A stretch of 34,520 bases of DNA from NCBI GenBank assembly GCA_024277195.1, contig JAJRVS010000288.1:1-34520 (forward strand). Direction: 5' to 3'. Below are positions 15,425 through 24,292 of the stretch, in pieces (within the stretch, counting starts at the first letter, position 1; the number at the start of each line of letters is the position of its first letter). The notes beneath the pieces were generated by a model. The model searched no databases and had not been told where the DNA came from. It was given only the letters and a program-made list of their open reading frames with translations. Made by a program: the position numbers and the translations under genes. The stretch is from Verrucomicrobiota bacterium. GTDB taxonomy: Bacteria; Verrucomicrobiota; Verrucomicrobiia; Verrucomicrobiales; DEV007.

Positions 15425-18400
15425 TTATTTCCCAAGCTCATCCCGCAACCAGGCCGTGTGAAAATACAACGGCTCCATTCCCCAGGTTTTTTTGTCAGTC
15501 GCATCCAAATAACTCCCCAAATAAACCCTCGCCAAGGGGCTCGATTTGATCGCTTGCAGAACAGCCGCGCGATCTTTTTTATCTGCCAATAGGGCAAAAA
15601 TATTACATAAGCGCAAACGTGAATCGCTGTGCAAATCACGGTATTGAGGATTTTTCAAAATAGCCAAAGATGCCGATAAAGCGTTGTCCCAGTCAGCTTC
15701 GCGCACCGCCAAAGCCGCTTGCAAATCAAGCACCTCCCCCATGTATTTGGCTTGCGAGTATTCTTTCAAATAATCTTTTATAGCCTGTTCAACCGGCTTG
15801 GCATCCCAAGGCAACTGATTGACCTGAAGTTTACGAATGTATGAAGCAGCAATGAAAGGGTTCTCAGGAAATGAAACACCCCTGCTATACCACAAAGGAC
15901 GACGGGCTCGATAAGTCGCGCGCAAATACAACAACCACACCGCTTCCCGCTTGTCACTATCTGGGTATTGATCGAGAAATTTTTTCGCTGCTTTTTCGAC
16001 AAATTTATAATCCCTGGTTTCAATGCTCTTTTCACCGGGACGCTCTGCTGCCCCCCTATCTTTAACCGGCAGGCTAATACCGCGATTGGCGACTAAAAAC
16101 AACCGCAAACAATGCAACCGGTCTTCGACGCTTTTCATTCGCGAATCAGCCAACGCGGCATCTAACTCAGCGATCACCACATCGCTGATATTCCGACCTT
16201 TGGAGCCTGGGATTTCTTTGAGATCAATGCCATAATTCCATACCATAACATTGATCGCGTGGCGGCGGATTTCAAAATATCTAGCCCGCACATCCACCGC
16301 AAGCTCCCTGTCTTGCATCACCAAATCAGCAAGATCAGTGATAGCAAAGTGAATACAGGCATCATTCCAGTTGCGATAGAGTTTTTGCGATTCTTTTTGC
16401 AATTGATTCATCTGCAATACCAAGGGAGCCAAAGCCCCCCCTCCATCAACCGCATACAAGCGATTCACCAAGTCTTGATATCCAGGGTGAGTCTGTTTGC
16501 TCGAACGCTCCTGTTCCGTCGGCTCAATCAAAGACCCATATAAAAACTCCCGATGGCGCAGGTATTTTTGCTCAAAACCATACAGGGATTCTTTCCAAGC
16601 AGGTGCAACTTGATCAAAGGGATTGGCTTTAGCTGGGTTCGCCAATTTCTGCTCTTCACGATTCTCCTCATTCGCTGCCGCCCTGAACGACGGACGTGCC
16701 GCATCCCTCGCCTCCGCACTTTCCGCACAATCTGTGATCAGTTGCTGATAGCGCTTTACCGCCCATTCATTCCAACCGTTTTCAGCTGCATAACGTCTGA
16801 AAAAAGGAGTCGCCATTGCAATTTTGGGCAAAGCCTCTAACAAGGATGCCAAGGACTGCGCCTGCTCAGCAGATCCACGCTCAGCTATTTTTGCACACTC
16901 CTCCCATGCTTGAACGGCGTTCCACAATTCGTCCATGCGCAAAATACGCTGCTTGGCCCCCTCGGCAAAACCTATCACACGAGCATTAGCTACCCGCAAA
17001 TTTTCTGGAGTTTCGTTATAGAACTCTAAATAAATCTGTTCTCGATCCTCCCCCAGAACAAGCGAAGTGAGCTTACCACGCGCCTTTTGCCAAGCATTGC
17101 CGAGATCAAGATAAGCCGTAGCCGAGGGGGCTTCTGCAACCGCTTTAACCCGTGTCGCAATCTGCATTGCCAAGTCTGCATCTTTGTGCGCCGTCAACTT
17201 TCCCGCATAATCCGGATGCCCCTCCGACAAAGCACGCCCTAAAAGATAGCTGCGGATTTTTTCCCAATGAATCGGGCTGATTGCCGCTTGAAAAGACTCA
17301 AGTTGAACCAACTCCTCCAAAGGACCGAACTGCAATAAAGTGTCCACATATTGCCTCACCTGAGTATCTTCAGCCACACTCAAGTCGGGGCTGAGGGCAC
17401 TCGCAGCAGGAGGTAAAGCAGCATAATTGAACGGATAAAATTCCATCTCATAATAACCTTGCTGCTGACGACCAGGTTCGCTGCCCGGTTCATTCCGATT
17501 GATCAATGGCAACAATACCATCACCGCATCTCCACTCCTACCCGCATCCTGATAAGCTGTTGCCAATCGAAAATTCGCCCCTTTGGATAAAACACTGGAT
17601 GGAAAATCACTCAGATATTCACGATAAGCCACAATCGCTTCTTGCGCCGCCCCCGAACGCTGCAAAATCACCGCTCTGATAAAAGCCAGATCATCCGAAG
17701 TCCTCAACCACTCCTGCTGAGAATCCACCAACTCAAGCGCTTTTGCTTGATCCCCCGCATCACTGAGCGCATGCGCTTGAATCGCAACAAACCACGGCAT
17801 CGCCTCATGATCTTCCCATCGTTTTTGTTGCGATTGCACCGCCGCAGCCAAACGTGGCAACCAATGGGATCTCCAAGCATTCACTACTTGCGGGTGATCG
17901 TAAAACCCATTGTAAAGGTTAGCTTCAGGCGCATGCAAAACCCAATAAACCGTTCCCATCGCCACCGCCGGGCGAGCGGCAATCTCCTGCAAAGCTTGCT
18001 GATCAGGCCGGGCGAGCAAAAGCGCCAATACACGCTCGACCATTTGCGTGGCACTACGCACATTCTCCGGATGTTCCTTCACTTCCATTTGACGGAAATA
18101 CCAGTCCAGTGCCTCGGCATATTCCCCCCGTTTCACTGCCACCGCCCCCAACCACCCCTGCACATCACCAACAAAACGCCCTTGGGGGTAATGCTTAAGA
18201 TAACTCTGAAACACCGATTCTGCTATTTTCAGTCCTTCCTCGGAAGGATCCTCGCCCCATGCTCCTTTTGCACTCTGCAAAGCACTGCGTCCGATCATGA
18301 ACAAGGCCGTTTCAGCACGGGGATGTTCTGGGTATTTCTCCACCACCGCAGCAAAATATTCCTGACCATGGCTGGACTTTTCATCACCGCTGAAATACCC

Positions 18401-18925
18401 ATCCGCTGCCAACAAATAAAGATAGTGTGCCATCGTGCGACCTCTGTTTGCCGCTAGACGTGCGTCCAATTCTGCCCGCTGGGATTCCTTCAGCTTGCCA
18501 TGGATTCTCCCCAATTGATAGCGCCAACGGCAATACTCCCGCGCTTCATCTAGCGGCGTTTTTTGATCCGCCAAACAATCACGCACATCAATCACTAGAT
18601 TGCTCCAAGCAGGCGGCACCAAGGGACTTTGACGCAAGGCAACCAGCAAGTCATCACAGGTTTTTATCGACTCATCGCGCGAAGATTTACCCATCGACTG
18701 AAACAACCACTGCAAGCGAAGCTCTACCCCATCCACTGAGATAGAACCTGACAACGGATCTCCCCCTTCACCCGATTTTTCCCGTGTTAACTGTGCTAAA
18801 GATTTTCCTGGCAAGCGATCAAGGTAATGATCCAGCCCCTGGGGAGGTCGGGACCAAGCTCCTGTGGCAAAAATATCAATTACTGAAAATGCCAGAAATA
18901 ACAGCGAAAGTGCGATTCGATTCAT
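15425..18925 (-). CDS. Large secreted TPR/helical-repeat protein, function unknown
   Basis: A 1166-residue protein starting MNRIALSLLFLAFSVIDIFA (signal peptide). The start overlaps the upstream stop by four bases, which decides it over the in-frame ATG at 18949. The body is almost all alpha-helical with degenerate TPR-like units, for example YFAAVVEKYPEHPRAETALFMIGRSA, FQSYLKHYPQGRFVGDVQGWLGA, YREYLSDFPSSVLSKGANFRLATAY and AKKFLDQYPDSDKREAVWLLYLRA. The YP-x-S/H pattern recalls BamD/YbgF-like outer-membrane TPRs. No enzymatic domain is visible. Being at the end of an overlapping chain with a lipoprotein, it is probably a periplasmic partner of that lipoprotein. I do not recognise a named family. 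Confidence 0.75.
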   Translation of the reverse strand: MNRIALSLLFLAFSVIDIFATGAWSRPPQGLDHYLDRLPGKSLAQLTREKSGEGGDPLSGSISVDGVELRLQWLFQSMGKSSRDESIKTCDDLLVALRQSPLVPPAWSNLVIDVRDCLADQKTPLDEAREYCRWRYQLGRIHGKLKESQRAELDARLAANRGRTMAHYLYLLAADGYFSGDEKSSHGQEYFAAVVEKYPEHPRAETALFMIGRSALQSAKGAWGEDPSEEGLKIAESVFQSYLKHYPQGRFVGDVQGWLGAVAVKRGEYAEALDWYFRQMEVKEHPENVRSATQMVERVLALLLARPDQQALQEIAARPAVAMGTVYWVLHAPEANLYNGFYDHPQVVNAWRSHWLPRLAAAVQSQQKRWEDHEAMPWFVAIQAHALSDAGDQAKALELVDSQQEWLRTSDDLAFIRAVILQRSGAAQEAIVAYREYLSDFPSSVLSKGANFRLATAYQDAGRSGDAVMVLLPLINRNEPGSEPGRQQQGYYEMEFYPFNYAALPPAASALSPDLSVAEDTQVRQYVDTLLQFGPLEELVQLESFQAAISPIHWEKIRSYLLGRALSEGHPDYAGKLTAHKDADLAMQIATRVKAVAEAPSATAYLDLGNAWQKARGKLTSLVLGEDREQIYLEFYNETPENLRVANARVIGFAEGAKQRILRMDELWNAVQAWEECAKIAERGSAEQAQSLASLLEALPKIAMATPFFRRYAAENGWNEWAVKRYQQLITDCAESAEARDAARPSFRAAANEENREEQKLANPAKANPFDQVAPAWKESLYGFEQKYLRHREFLYGSLIEPTEQERSSKQTHPGYQDLVNRLYAVDGGGALAPLVLQMNQLQKESQKLYRNWNDACIHFAITDLADLVMQDRELAVDVRARYFEIRRHAINVMVWNYGIDLKEIPGSKGRNISDVVIAELDAALADSRMKSVEDRLHCLRLFLVANRGISLPVKDRGAAERPGEKSIETRDYKFVEKAAKKFLDQYPDSDKREAVWLLYLRATYRARRPLWYSRGVSFPENPFIAASYIRKLQVNQLPWDAKPVEQAIKDYLKEYSQAKYMGEVLDLQAALAVREADWDNALSASLAILKNPQYRDLHSDSRLRLCNIFALLADKKDRAAVLQAIKSSPLARVYLGSYLDATDKKTWGMEPLYFHTAWLRDELGK

Positions 18926-20334
18926 TGATCCATCTTTAAGGTTTTCCACTCAGCGTCATCGATTTGATATTCAACTACCAGCTTTTTTTTATTTTGACGA
19001 AAAAGAATCAAACCACTGCTCAGCGATTGCCCCGCTGCCAAGCCTGAAAAGCCTAGTTTTAGTTGTAAAGCGCCCACCGCAGGAACCTGCCTGCCATTTT
19101 GCGAAAATTCAGGCTCAATGAAATCCCCTGCGATGAATTCCCGCAAAATGGGACGTGCCCAAGAAAGCCGCAGCTCGTGACCCTCGGAAAAATCAATCGC
19201 CACATCCGCCGTGCCAGTGTTATTCAGCACCAAACGATCACCTTGCAAACTCGCTTCCAAATCAGGCTTTCCTGAAAAACGGTTTTCTACCTCGCTAAGA
19301 CTCCACCCACTGGAAGCCAAACCCTGACGAGCCATCTGAAACCACACAACTCCAGTAGCTGAGCTGTCTTTCACAGACGCCATCACCTGACGCAATTGCT
19401 CTCGATCACAAATCCGCAAACACAACCAATCCCCCGTTTGCAAAGAAATTTGCCCAATCCTCGTATCCTCCTCCACTTCGAAAAGCGAAATTCCAGATTG
19501 CTCAGATCGCCCGCTGCCCCGATACGTCAAATTTGGATTGACGAGCAGTTCCCCAACTCGCCAGTCTCGGATATGCCCCTTGGCTTTACCTTCACGAAAA
19601 ATCGACAAGCGAGTGAAATTAGGCAAACCCGCCTGCCACGGAATCTTGCTCGTTTTGTTCCATTGATCGATCAAAGAACTCACATACTCAGAATCCACCA
19701 AAACCCTCGCCTGATCCGGGCGCACTGTTTTTTGTTTTACCTCGGGCAAAGCATCGTAAAACATCGGGAAAACCTCATCCAACTCCGCCTCGACTTCCGC
19801 CCACTTCGCAGATCCGCACCAGGACGCCAGGGCTGTGCTCGATAAATGCAATGGGCCAAACTGCTGGCGAAAAGACCTGAGCAACTTCGCATACGATGAT
19901 AACAACCGTTCAGGACAATCATAGTCAAACTGCAAGGCCTCCTCAACCCCTGCATTTTCAACCCACCTGGCTAAGTCTAGCGGATCAATCCTCGACGGAT
20001 CCGAGATGCTGGATTCCAGACGGATCACCGGCACAAAAGATATCCCTTCAGTCGATGATGGCAAAGCCCACCTGGCTTTATCTCTCAAGCGCCCCTCTCT
20101 GACTTCCAACTCTGCAATCTGCCAATAAATGGTCTCGATACCAGAGTGCTTCAACTGGGCCAACTCAAATTCAGTCAATGGCGACTCTCGATTCCATACC
20201 CAAAAAGCCATCGGCAACAGTCGCTGCCGCCCTAACCCAATTTCCTCCCCCTTCTTTTCACAAGCACCCAGAATGAAACAGAACCACAGCACCAAAGCTT
20301 TTGCCACCCCCTGCCTCTGCAACAGCTCAATCAT
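18922..20334 (-). CDS. DUF3142-like lipoprotein
   Basis: A 470-residue lipoprotein with lipobox LGAC (Cys25) after the hydrophobic stretch AKALVLWFCFI. After a short charged linker the domain starts LLPMAFWVWNRESPLTEFELAQLKHSGIETIYWQIAELE. It continues with LQFDYDCPERLLSSYAKLLRSFRQQFGPLHLSSTALASWC, which fits what I remember of DUF3142, a predicted TIM-barrel-like family of unknown function. The C-terminal 120 residues look like an added beta-rich domain. I chose ATG 20334, overlapping the RsmA-Nudix stop by eight bases, because it leads directly into the lipoprotein signal; ATG 20379 is an alternative. Coupling on both sides suggests co-expression with the peroxiredoxin, rRNA methylase and repeat protein. 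Confidence 0.62.
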   Translation of the reverse strand: MIELLQRQGVAKALVLWFCFILGACEKKGEEIGLGRQRLLPMAFWVWNRESPLTEFELAQLKHSGIETIYWQIAELEVREGRLRDKARWALPSSTEGISFVPVIRLESSISDPSRIDPLDLARWVENAGVEEALQFDYDCPERLLSSYAKLLRSFRQQFGPLHLSSTALASWCGSAKWAEVEAELDEVFPMFYDALPEVKQKTVRPDQARVLVDSEYVSSLIDQWNKTSKIPWQAGLPNFTRLSIFREGKAKGHIRDWRVGELLVNPNLTYRGSGRSEQSGISLFEVEEDTRIGQISLQTGDWLCLRICDREQLRQVMASVKDSSATGVVWFQMARQGLASSGWSLSEVENRFSGKPDLEASLQGDRLVLNNTGTADVAIDFSEGHELRLSWARPILREFIAGDFIEPEFSQNGRQVPAVGALQLKLGFSGLAAGQSLSSGLILFRQNKKKLVVEYQIDDAEWKTLKMDQ

Positions 20335-21700
20335 CGCTTGAGTCAAAAAGCCTGAAACACTCGATGAAACCCGGGGCAAAATCCTGCGCTCGTCGTTCGA
20401 TCCATAAGCGCAGCAAGTCCATCGGAAAATAAGCCCCGCACGCTATCTCCCTGCCATGAGTGCGGATCTTCCCACTTATCTGGCACTGATACAATCGCAC
20501 AAACTCCCAACCCGTTTCTTCGCACGCCTCTATCCTCGCCACCTCACTCAACTCCTCCACCCCGTCAACCGCTCGCGCTTTGACGTTCAACTCCTCAAAC
20601 AACTCCCTTCTGGCGGCAGCTTCATAGTCCTCCCCGGCATCCAAATGCCCCGCAGCACTGGAATCCCACTGCCCCGCATGACGGTCTTTTAAGGCTGAGC
20701 GTTTCTGTAAATACAGATCGCCCGACTTGTTACTGACAAAAATATGCACGGCCCGGTGACGCCAATTCTTTTCGTGTACCTCCACGCGAGCGGCCTGCTT
20801 CACCACCTTGTCTTGCTCATCCACCACATCAAACATCTCACCACTGCTATCCTCCGGCAGCTCCAAAACCGGATGATCATCCAAGTCATTGGTCAAATCA
20901 ACCCACTGCTTCAAAGTCAACTCCTCCGCTCGGGCACTTTCACTGACCTGCAATCCAGCCGCCAGCTCCGCCCACTGATCCGTCTTCAACCCCAAATTCT
21001 TTTTCAGCAACTTCCGCCGCTGGGCAAACCCCCGGTTGGTCAACTCATCGAACATGCGTTTGCTGAAATAAGGCAAAGTTCCCGGCGGCCGCACATTCAA
21101 TACAATGATCGACGAATCCACTTTTGGCTGAGGATGAAAAAGTTCGGGGCCAGCTGTCCTCACCAACTCTGCCTCCCACTCCGCCTGCACCCGCAACCCG
21201 AGTTTGCCATAAGCCTTGGTACTCGGCACGGCAACAATCCTCTGCGCCACTTCTTTTTGCAACATCAGCACTGCCCGGCTTACTGGCGTTGGCTGCTCCA
21301 GAAAATTGCGCATGATCGGCGTCGCTGCCGAATAGGGCAAATTTCCAATCCACTTGATCGGCCCCTCGATGAACAAAGGGCGTTTATCAAAATGGATCGC
21401 ATCTTCATTGCAAACATCCACCTCACCCGCAGCAATGCCCTCAGCAAACTCTTTGCGCAAATACCTCGCCAAGCGTGGATCTTTCTCAATCAAAATCAAC
21501 TTGCGGCAGCGACCGACCAAATGGCGGCTAAGAGCCCCTGTGCCCGGCCCCACCTCGACGATCACATCCTCCGGTTGTGGATCCAATTGATCCACGATCC
21601 ATTTGGAAAACGTGACATCGATCAAAAAATTCTGCCCCAACTCCCGACTCGGAACCACATCAATACCGGACAGCAGTTTTTTTATCCCCCCTTCACTCAT
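20327..21700 (-). CDS. rsmA: RsmA (KsgA) 16S rRNA adenine dimethyltransferase fused to a Nudix hydrolase domain
   Basis: A 457-residue cytoplasmic protein. Residues 1-270 are a complete RsmA/KsgA with LGQNFLID (21-28), the SAM site VEVGPGTGAL, acidic IEKDPRLARYL, NED at 98-100, and the catalytic NLPY at 120-123. C-terminal helices include FAQRRKLLKKNL. RsmA dimethylates two adjacent adenines near the 16S 3' end during 30S assembly. Residues about 288-455 form a Nudix domain with the box at 351-373 (G-x5-E-x7-REL-x-EE-L-x-V; the last Gly of the consensus is Asn). It is of the IDI/YfcD-like type, with HRAVHIFV before it. No stop or frameshift separates the halves. The start overlaps the peroxiredoxin stop (ATGA). 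Nudix substrate is unknown. Confidence 0.92.
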   Translation of the reverse strand: MSEGGIKKLLSGIDVVPSRELGQNFLIDVTFSKWIVDQLDPQPEDVIVEVGPGTGALSRHLVGRCRKLILIEKDPRLARYLRKEFAEGIAAGEVDVCNEDAIHFDKRPLFIEGPIKWIGNLPYSAATPIMRNFLEQPTPVSRAVLMLQKEVAQRIVAVPSTKAYGKLGLRVQAEWEAELVRTAGPELFHPQPKVDSSIIVLNVRPPGTLPYFSKRMFDELTNRGFAQRRKLLKKNLGLKTDQWAELAAGLQVSESARAEELTLKQWVDLTNDLDDHPVLELPEDSSGEMFDVVDEQDKVVKQAARVEVHEKNWRHRAVHIFVSNKSGDLYLQKRSALKDRHAGQWDSSAAGHLDAGEDYEAAARRELFEELNVKARAVDGVEELSEVARIEACEETGWEFVRLYQCQISGKIRTHGREIACGAYFPMDLLRLWIERRAQDFAPGFIECFRLFDSSDD

Positions 21701-22173
21701 GACAATGCACTCAATAACTGGTCCAGATGCTCAAGCGGTTTCACTTTCCGAAAAACTTCCACCACCACGCCCTTTTCGTCGATCACAAAAGTCGTGCGCT
21801 CAGTGCCCATGTATTCCCTACCGTAGAGCTTTTTCTTTACCCACACCCCATAGGCCTCCACCACTTCCTTGTTTTCATCACTGATCAAAGGAAACGGCAG
21901 TTCGTATTTATCGATAAATTTACGATGACGCTTCACCGAATCGATGCTCACTCCGAATACCCGTGCCAACTTTGACACCTCGTCCCAGGAATCTCGCAAA
22001 GCACATGCCTGCTTGGTGCAGCCCGGCGTATCGTCCTTGGGATAAAAATACAATACCACCTTCTGACCACGCAAATCCTGTAGAGAAATTTGCGCATCAT
22101 CCCCATATTCTCCACCCACTACAGGCGCCGTGAAATTCGGGGCGACATCGCCCACTTTAGCTTGCTCAGACAT
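21697..22173 (-). CDS. bcp: Thioredoxin-dependent thiol peroxidase, Bcp/PrxQ family
   Basis: A 158-residue cytoplasmic peroxiredoxin. The peroxidatic Cys52 lies in YPKDDTPGCT. The resolving Cys57 follows five residues later (ACALRD), the PrxQ/Bcp alpha-2 arrangement. Pro/Thr of the active site and Arg in the later GREYMGTERTTFVID are present. It reduces H2O2 and organic peroxides with thioredoxin. I chose ATG 22173 (MSEQAKVGDVAPNF), which gives the family length and has GGTG upstream. A longer open frame runs to 22455 but crosses the divergent pgsA gene. It is the first gene of the overlapping minus-strand chain, so the promoter should be in the 87-base gap shared with pgsA. Confidence 0.95.
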   Translation of the reverse strand: MSEQAKVGDVAPNFTAPVVGGEYGDDAQISLQDLRGQKVVLYFYPKDDTPGCTKQACALRDSWDEVSKLARVFGVSIDSVKRHRKFIDKYELPFPLISDENKEVVEAYGVWVKKKLYGREYMGTERTTFVIDEKGVVVEVFRKVKPLEHLDQLLSALS

Positions 22174-22260
22174 TTCATTCACCTTACTCTTATATTGCAA
22201 GGCTTCAGCAATAAAATACATTCTGTAGCCTGAATCCTTTCTCCTGAATTCTTCACCCAC
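22174..22260. promoter_or_regulatory. Divergent intergenic region between bcp and pgsA
   Basis: This 87-base gap must contain the promoters for the bcp-rsmA chain and for pgsA. It is AT-rich on the bcp side. I see no clear palindrome, and no promoter pair strong enough to place. Confidence 0.45.
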
Positions 22261-22869
22261 ATGACCACCGCCAACAAAATCACCATCAGCCGGATCGCCC
22301 TGATTCCGGTGTTTGTGACTTTTGCCTTTTTGTATGGTACAAGCGTGCAATCTGGGAACCCTAATATCAACTGGCGCTACGCCGCCCTGCTCGCTTTTGC
22401 TATCGCAGCCCTCAGCGACGGACTCGATGGTTATGTCGCCCGTCACTATAATCAAGTCAGCCGACTAGGCATCCTGCTCGACCCTCTGGCCGACAAAGCC
22501 CTGATGCTCGCCGCCGTGTTCACCTTGAGCTTTGCTCGCTGGCCGGTCAGTTTCCCCATCTGGTTCACGGTCTTTGTATTCATCCGCGAGTTCATCATTC
22601 TCAACGGCATCGCCATCCTTCATCGCATCAACGGCAAAGTCCCGATCAAACCGCACTGGATCAGCAAATCCTGCACCGTATTGCAATTGACCGCCATCGT
22701 CTGGTTGATGCTCGACTTCCGTAGCGACAGCGACCCGCCGATGATCCTGCTCTACCTCGCCGGATTTTTCACCGCGCTCTCAGCCCTGCACTACATCCTC
22801 GAAGGCGTACGCCAGATCAAAGAACACGGCAAACCCTTGCCCGGCACCAATGCTGATGGTAATTATTAA
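22261..22869 (+). CDS. pgsA: CDP-diacylglycerol--glycerol-3-phosphate 3-phosphatidyltransferase
   Basis: A 202-residue integral membrane enzyme of phospholipid synthesis that makes phosphatidylglycerol phosphate from CDP-diacylglycerol and glycerol 3-phosphate. The CDP-alcohol phosphatidyltransferase signature D-G-x2-A-R-x8-G-x3-D-x3-D is complete in DGYVARHYNQVSRLGILLDPLAD (longer motif at about residues 60-82), with an extra upstream Asp in DGLD. The N-terminus NKITISRIALIPVF is typical of PgsA. Several transmembrane helices follow. Other CDP-alcohol transferases (cardiolipin or PS synthase types) are less likely given the N-terminal pattern. The CE15-like gene follows after 21 bases on the same strand, but a functional link is unlikely. 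Confidence 0.92.
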   Translation: MTTANKITISRIALIPVFVTFAFLYGTSVQSGNPNINWRYAALLAFAIAALSDGLDGYVARHYNQVSRLGILLDPLADKALMLAAVFTLSFARWPVSFPIWFTVFVFIREFIILNGIAILHRINGKVPIKPHWISKSCTVLQLTAIVWLMLDFRSDSDPPMILLYLAGFFTALSALHYILEGVRQIKEHGKPLPGTNADGNY

Positions 22870-22890
22870 GCAAGTCACGCACACCACTCT

Positions 22891-24210
22891 ATGAAAATAC
22901 CACAAAAAACCCTTACCCGCTCTCTACTAAATACTTGCACCCTATTTTTACTGTCATTATTGCATGTAAATCCCCTCTTCGCCATTCCCAAAGACGCCAA
23001 CATCGACGAAACGAAAGTGCCCAAATTCACCCTACCCAACCCACTCGTAATGGGCGACGGCACCCCCGTGACCTCCTCCCATCAGTGGAGCGCTCGGCGT
23101 CGCGGCGAGATCCTCGACCTTTTCAGGGAACACGTTTACGGCCATGCCCCGGACGGTTTGCCCAAAGGATTGACTTACCAGGTTCTGAAAACCGTGCCTG
23201 ACTTTCTCAATGGCAAAGCCAGCATGAAAGAAATCCGTGTGCTGTTCAATGGCAAAAAAGACGGCCCCAAGATGGACATCCTGCTGATTGTCCCCCAAAT
23301 AAAATACAAACCTGTGCCAGCTTTCATCGGACTCAATTTTGGTGGCAATCACACCATCCTCGCGGATCCCCGCATCACCCTTTCCCGATCATGGATGCGC
23401 CCCAAAAAAGACGGCCTGGTGGTAGATCATCAAGCCACAGAAAAATCACGCGGCAGCAGTTCCGGCCGCTGGCCGGTGGAAACTATCATTGATCGCGGAT
23501 ACGCCCTGGCCACCATCTACTACGGCGACATCGATCCTGACTTTGACGATGATTTCAAAAACGGCATCCAACCACTATTTTACCGCGATGGACAGACAAA
23601 ACCCGCACCCAACGAATGGGGATCGATCGGAGCCTGGTCCTGGGGCTTGAGCCGCGCGCTTGACTACTTCGAAACGGATCAGGACATCGACGCCAAAAAA
23701 ATCGCCGTGATCGGGCACTCCCGCCTCGGCAAAACCTCCCTCTGGGCCGGAGCCCAGGATCAACGTTTTGCCATCATCATCTCCAACGACTCCGGTTGCG
23801 GTGGGGCCGCCCTCAGTCGCCGTCGTTTTGGCGAAAAAGTGAAACGTATCAACACCTCCTTCCCCCATTGGTTCAATGACCGCTTTAACGATTACAATGA
23901 CTACGAAAACGCCCTGCCGGTCGATCAACACGAGCTCATCGCCCTGATCGCTCCACGTCCCGTTTACATCGCCAGTGCCGCCGAAGACCAATGGGCGGAC
24001 CCCAAAGGCGAATTTCTATCCGGTAAATACGCCGAACCCGTTTACTCCCTGTTTGGCAAAAAGGGACTCGAAAGCGATCAACAGCCACCCATCGACCACC
24101 CCACCGGCGACTTCATCCGCTACCACATCCGCACTGGAAAACACGACGTCACCGATTTCGACTGGGCCCAATACCTCGACTTCGCCGACCGCCATCTGCC
24201 CAAAAAATAA
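22891..24210 (+). CDS. Glucuronoyl esterase-like (CE15) alpha/beta hydrolase, secreted
   Basis: A 439-residue protein with a signal peptide to about residue 31 and an alpha/beta-hydrolase fold. The nucleophile is S277 in IGHSRLGKTSLW, the bacterial counterpart of the CE15 GCSRxG motif. Other CE15 marks are SIGAWSWGLSRALDYFE, SNDSGCGGAALSRRRFGE, APRPVYIASAAEDQWADPKGEF and a C-terminal catalytic His candidate H418 in RTGKHDVTDFDW. CE15 enzymes cleave ester links between glucuronic acid of xylan and lignin alcohols, or related uronate esters. The position of the canonical Glu (ESG in fungal enzymes) is Asp here (NDSG), while AEDQWADPKGEF could supply another acid. Database annotations often call such proteins acetylxylan esterase. 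It converges with the sialidase-like operon. Confidence 0.85.
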   Translation: MKIPQKTLTRSLLNTCTLFLLSLLHVNPLFAIPKDANIDETKVPKFTLPNPLVMGDGTPVTSSHQWSARRRGEILDLFREHVYGHAPDGLPKGLTYQVLKTVPDFLNGKASMKEIRVLFNGKKDGPKMDILLIVPQIKYKPVPAFIGLNFGGNHTILADPRITLSRSWMRPKKDGLVVDHQATEKSRGSSSGRWPVETIIDRGYALATIYYGDIDPDFDDDFKNGIQPLFYRDGQTKPAPNEWGSIGAWSWGLSRALDYFETDQDIDAKKIAVIGHSRLGKTSLWAGAQDQRFAIIISNDSGCGGAALSRRRFGEKVKRINTSFPHWFNDRFNDYNDYENALPVDQHELIALIAPRPVYIASAAEDQWADPKGEFLSGKYAEPVYSLFGKKGLESDQQPPIDHPTGDFIRYHIRTGKHDVTDFDWAQYLDFADRHLPKK

Positions 24211-24292
24211 CCCCCACCCCCAAATGGGGTCAGGCAACAATTCTTGACAAACTCCGCCTGCTCCCCTTTGCATCACGCTCAACTCAAGCGCT

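Noticed and set aside
17642-18457. 271-codon open frame opposite the helical-repeat gene
   Set aside because: Arg/His-rich composition typical of an antisense shadow, with no motif.
20744-21826. 360-codon open frame on the plus strand opposite rsmA
   Set aside because: Antisense to a gene with complete RsmA and Nudix motifs. Its product is His/Leu/Gln-rich with no recognisable domain.
22174-22455. N-terminal extension of the peroxiredoxin frame
   Set aside because: It runs through the divergent pgsA gene. The family start is MSEQAKVGD at 22173.
24216-24230. Small hairpin ACCCC/GGGGT after the CE15-like gene
   Set aside because: Only a 5-bp stem with no T-run. It could occur by chance in a C-rich stretch.
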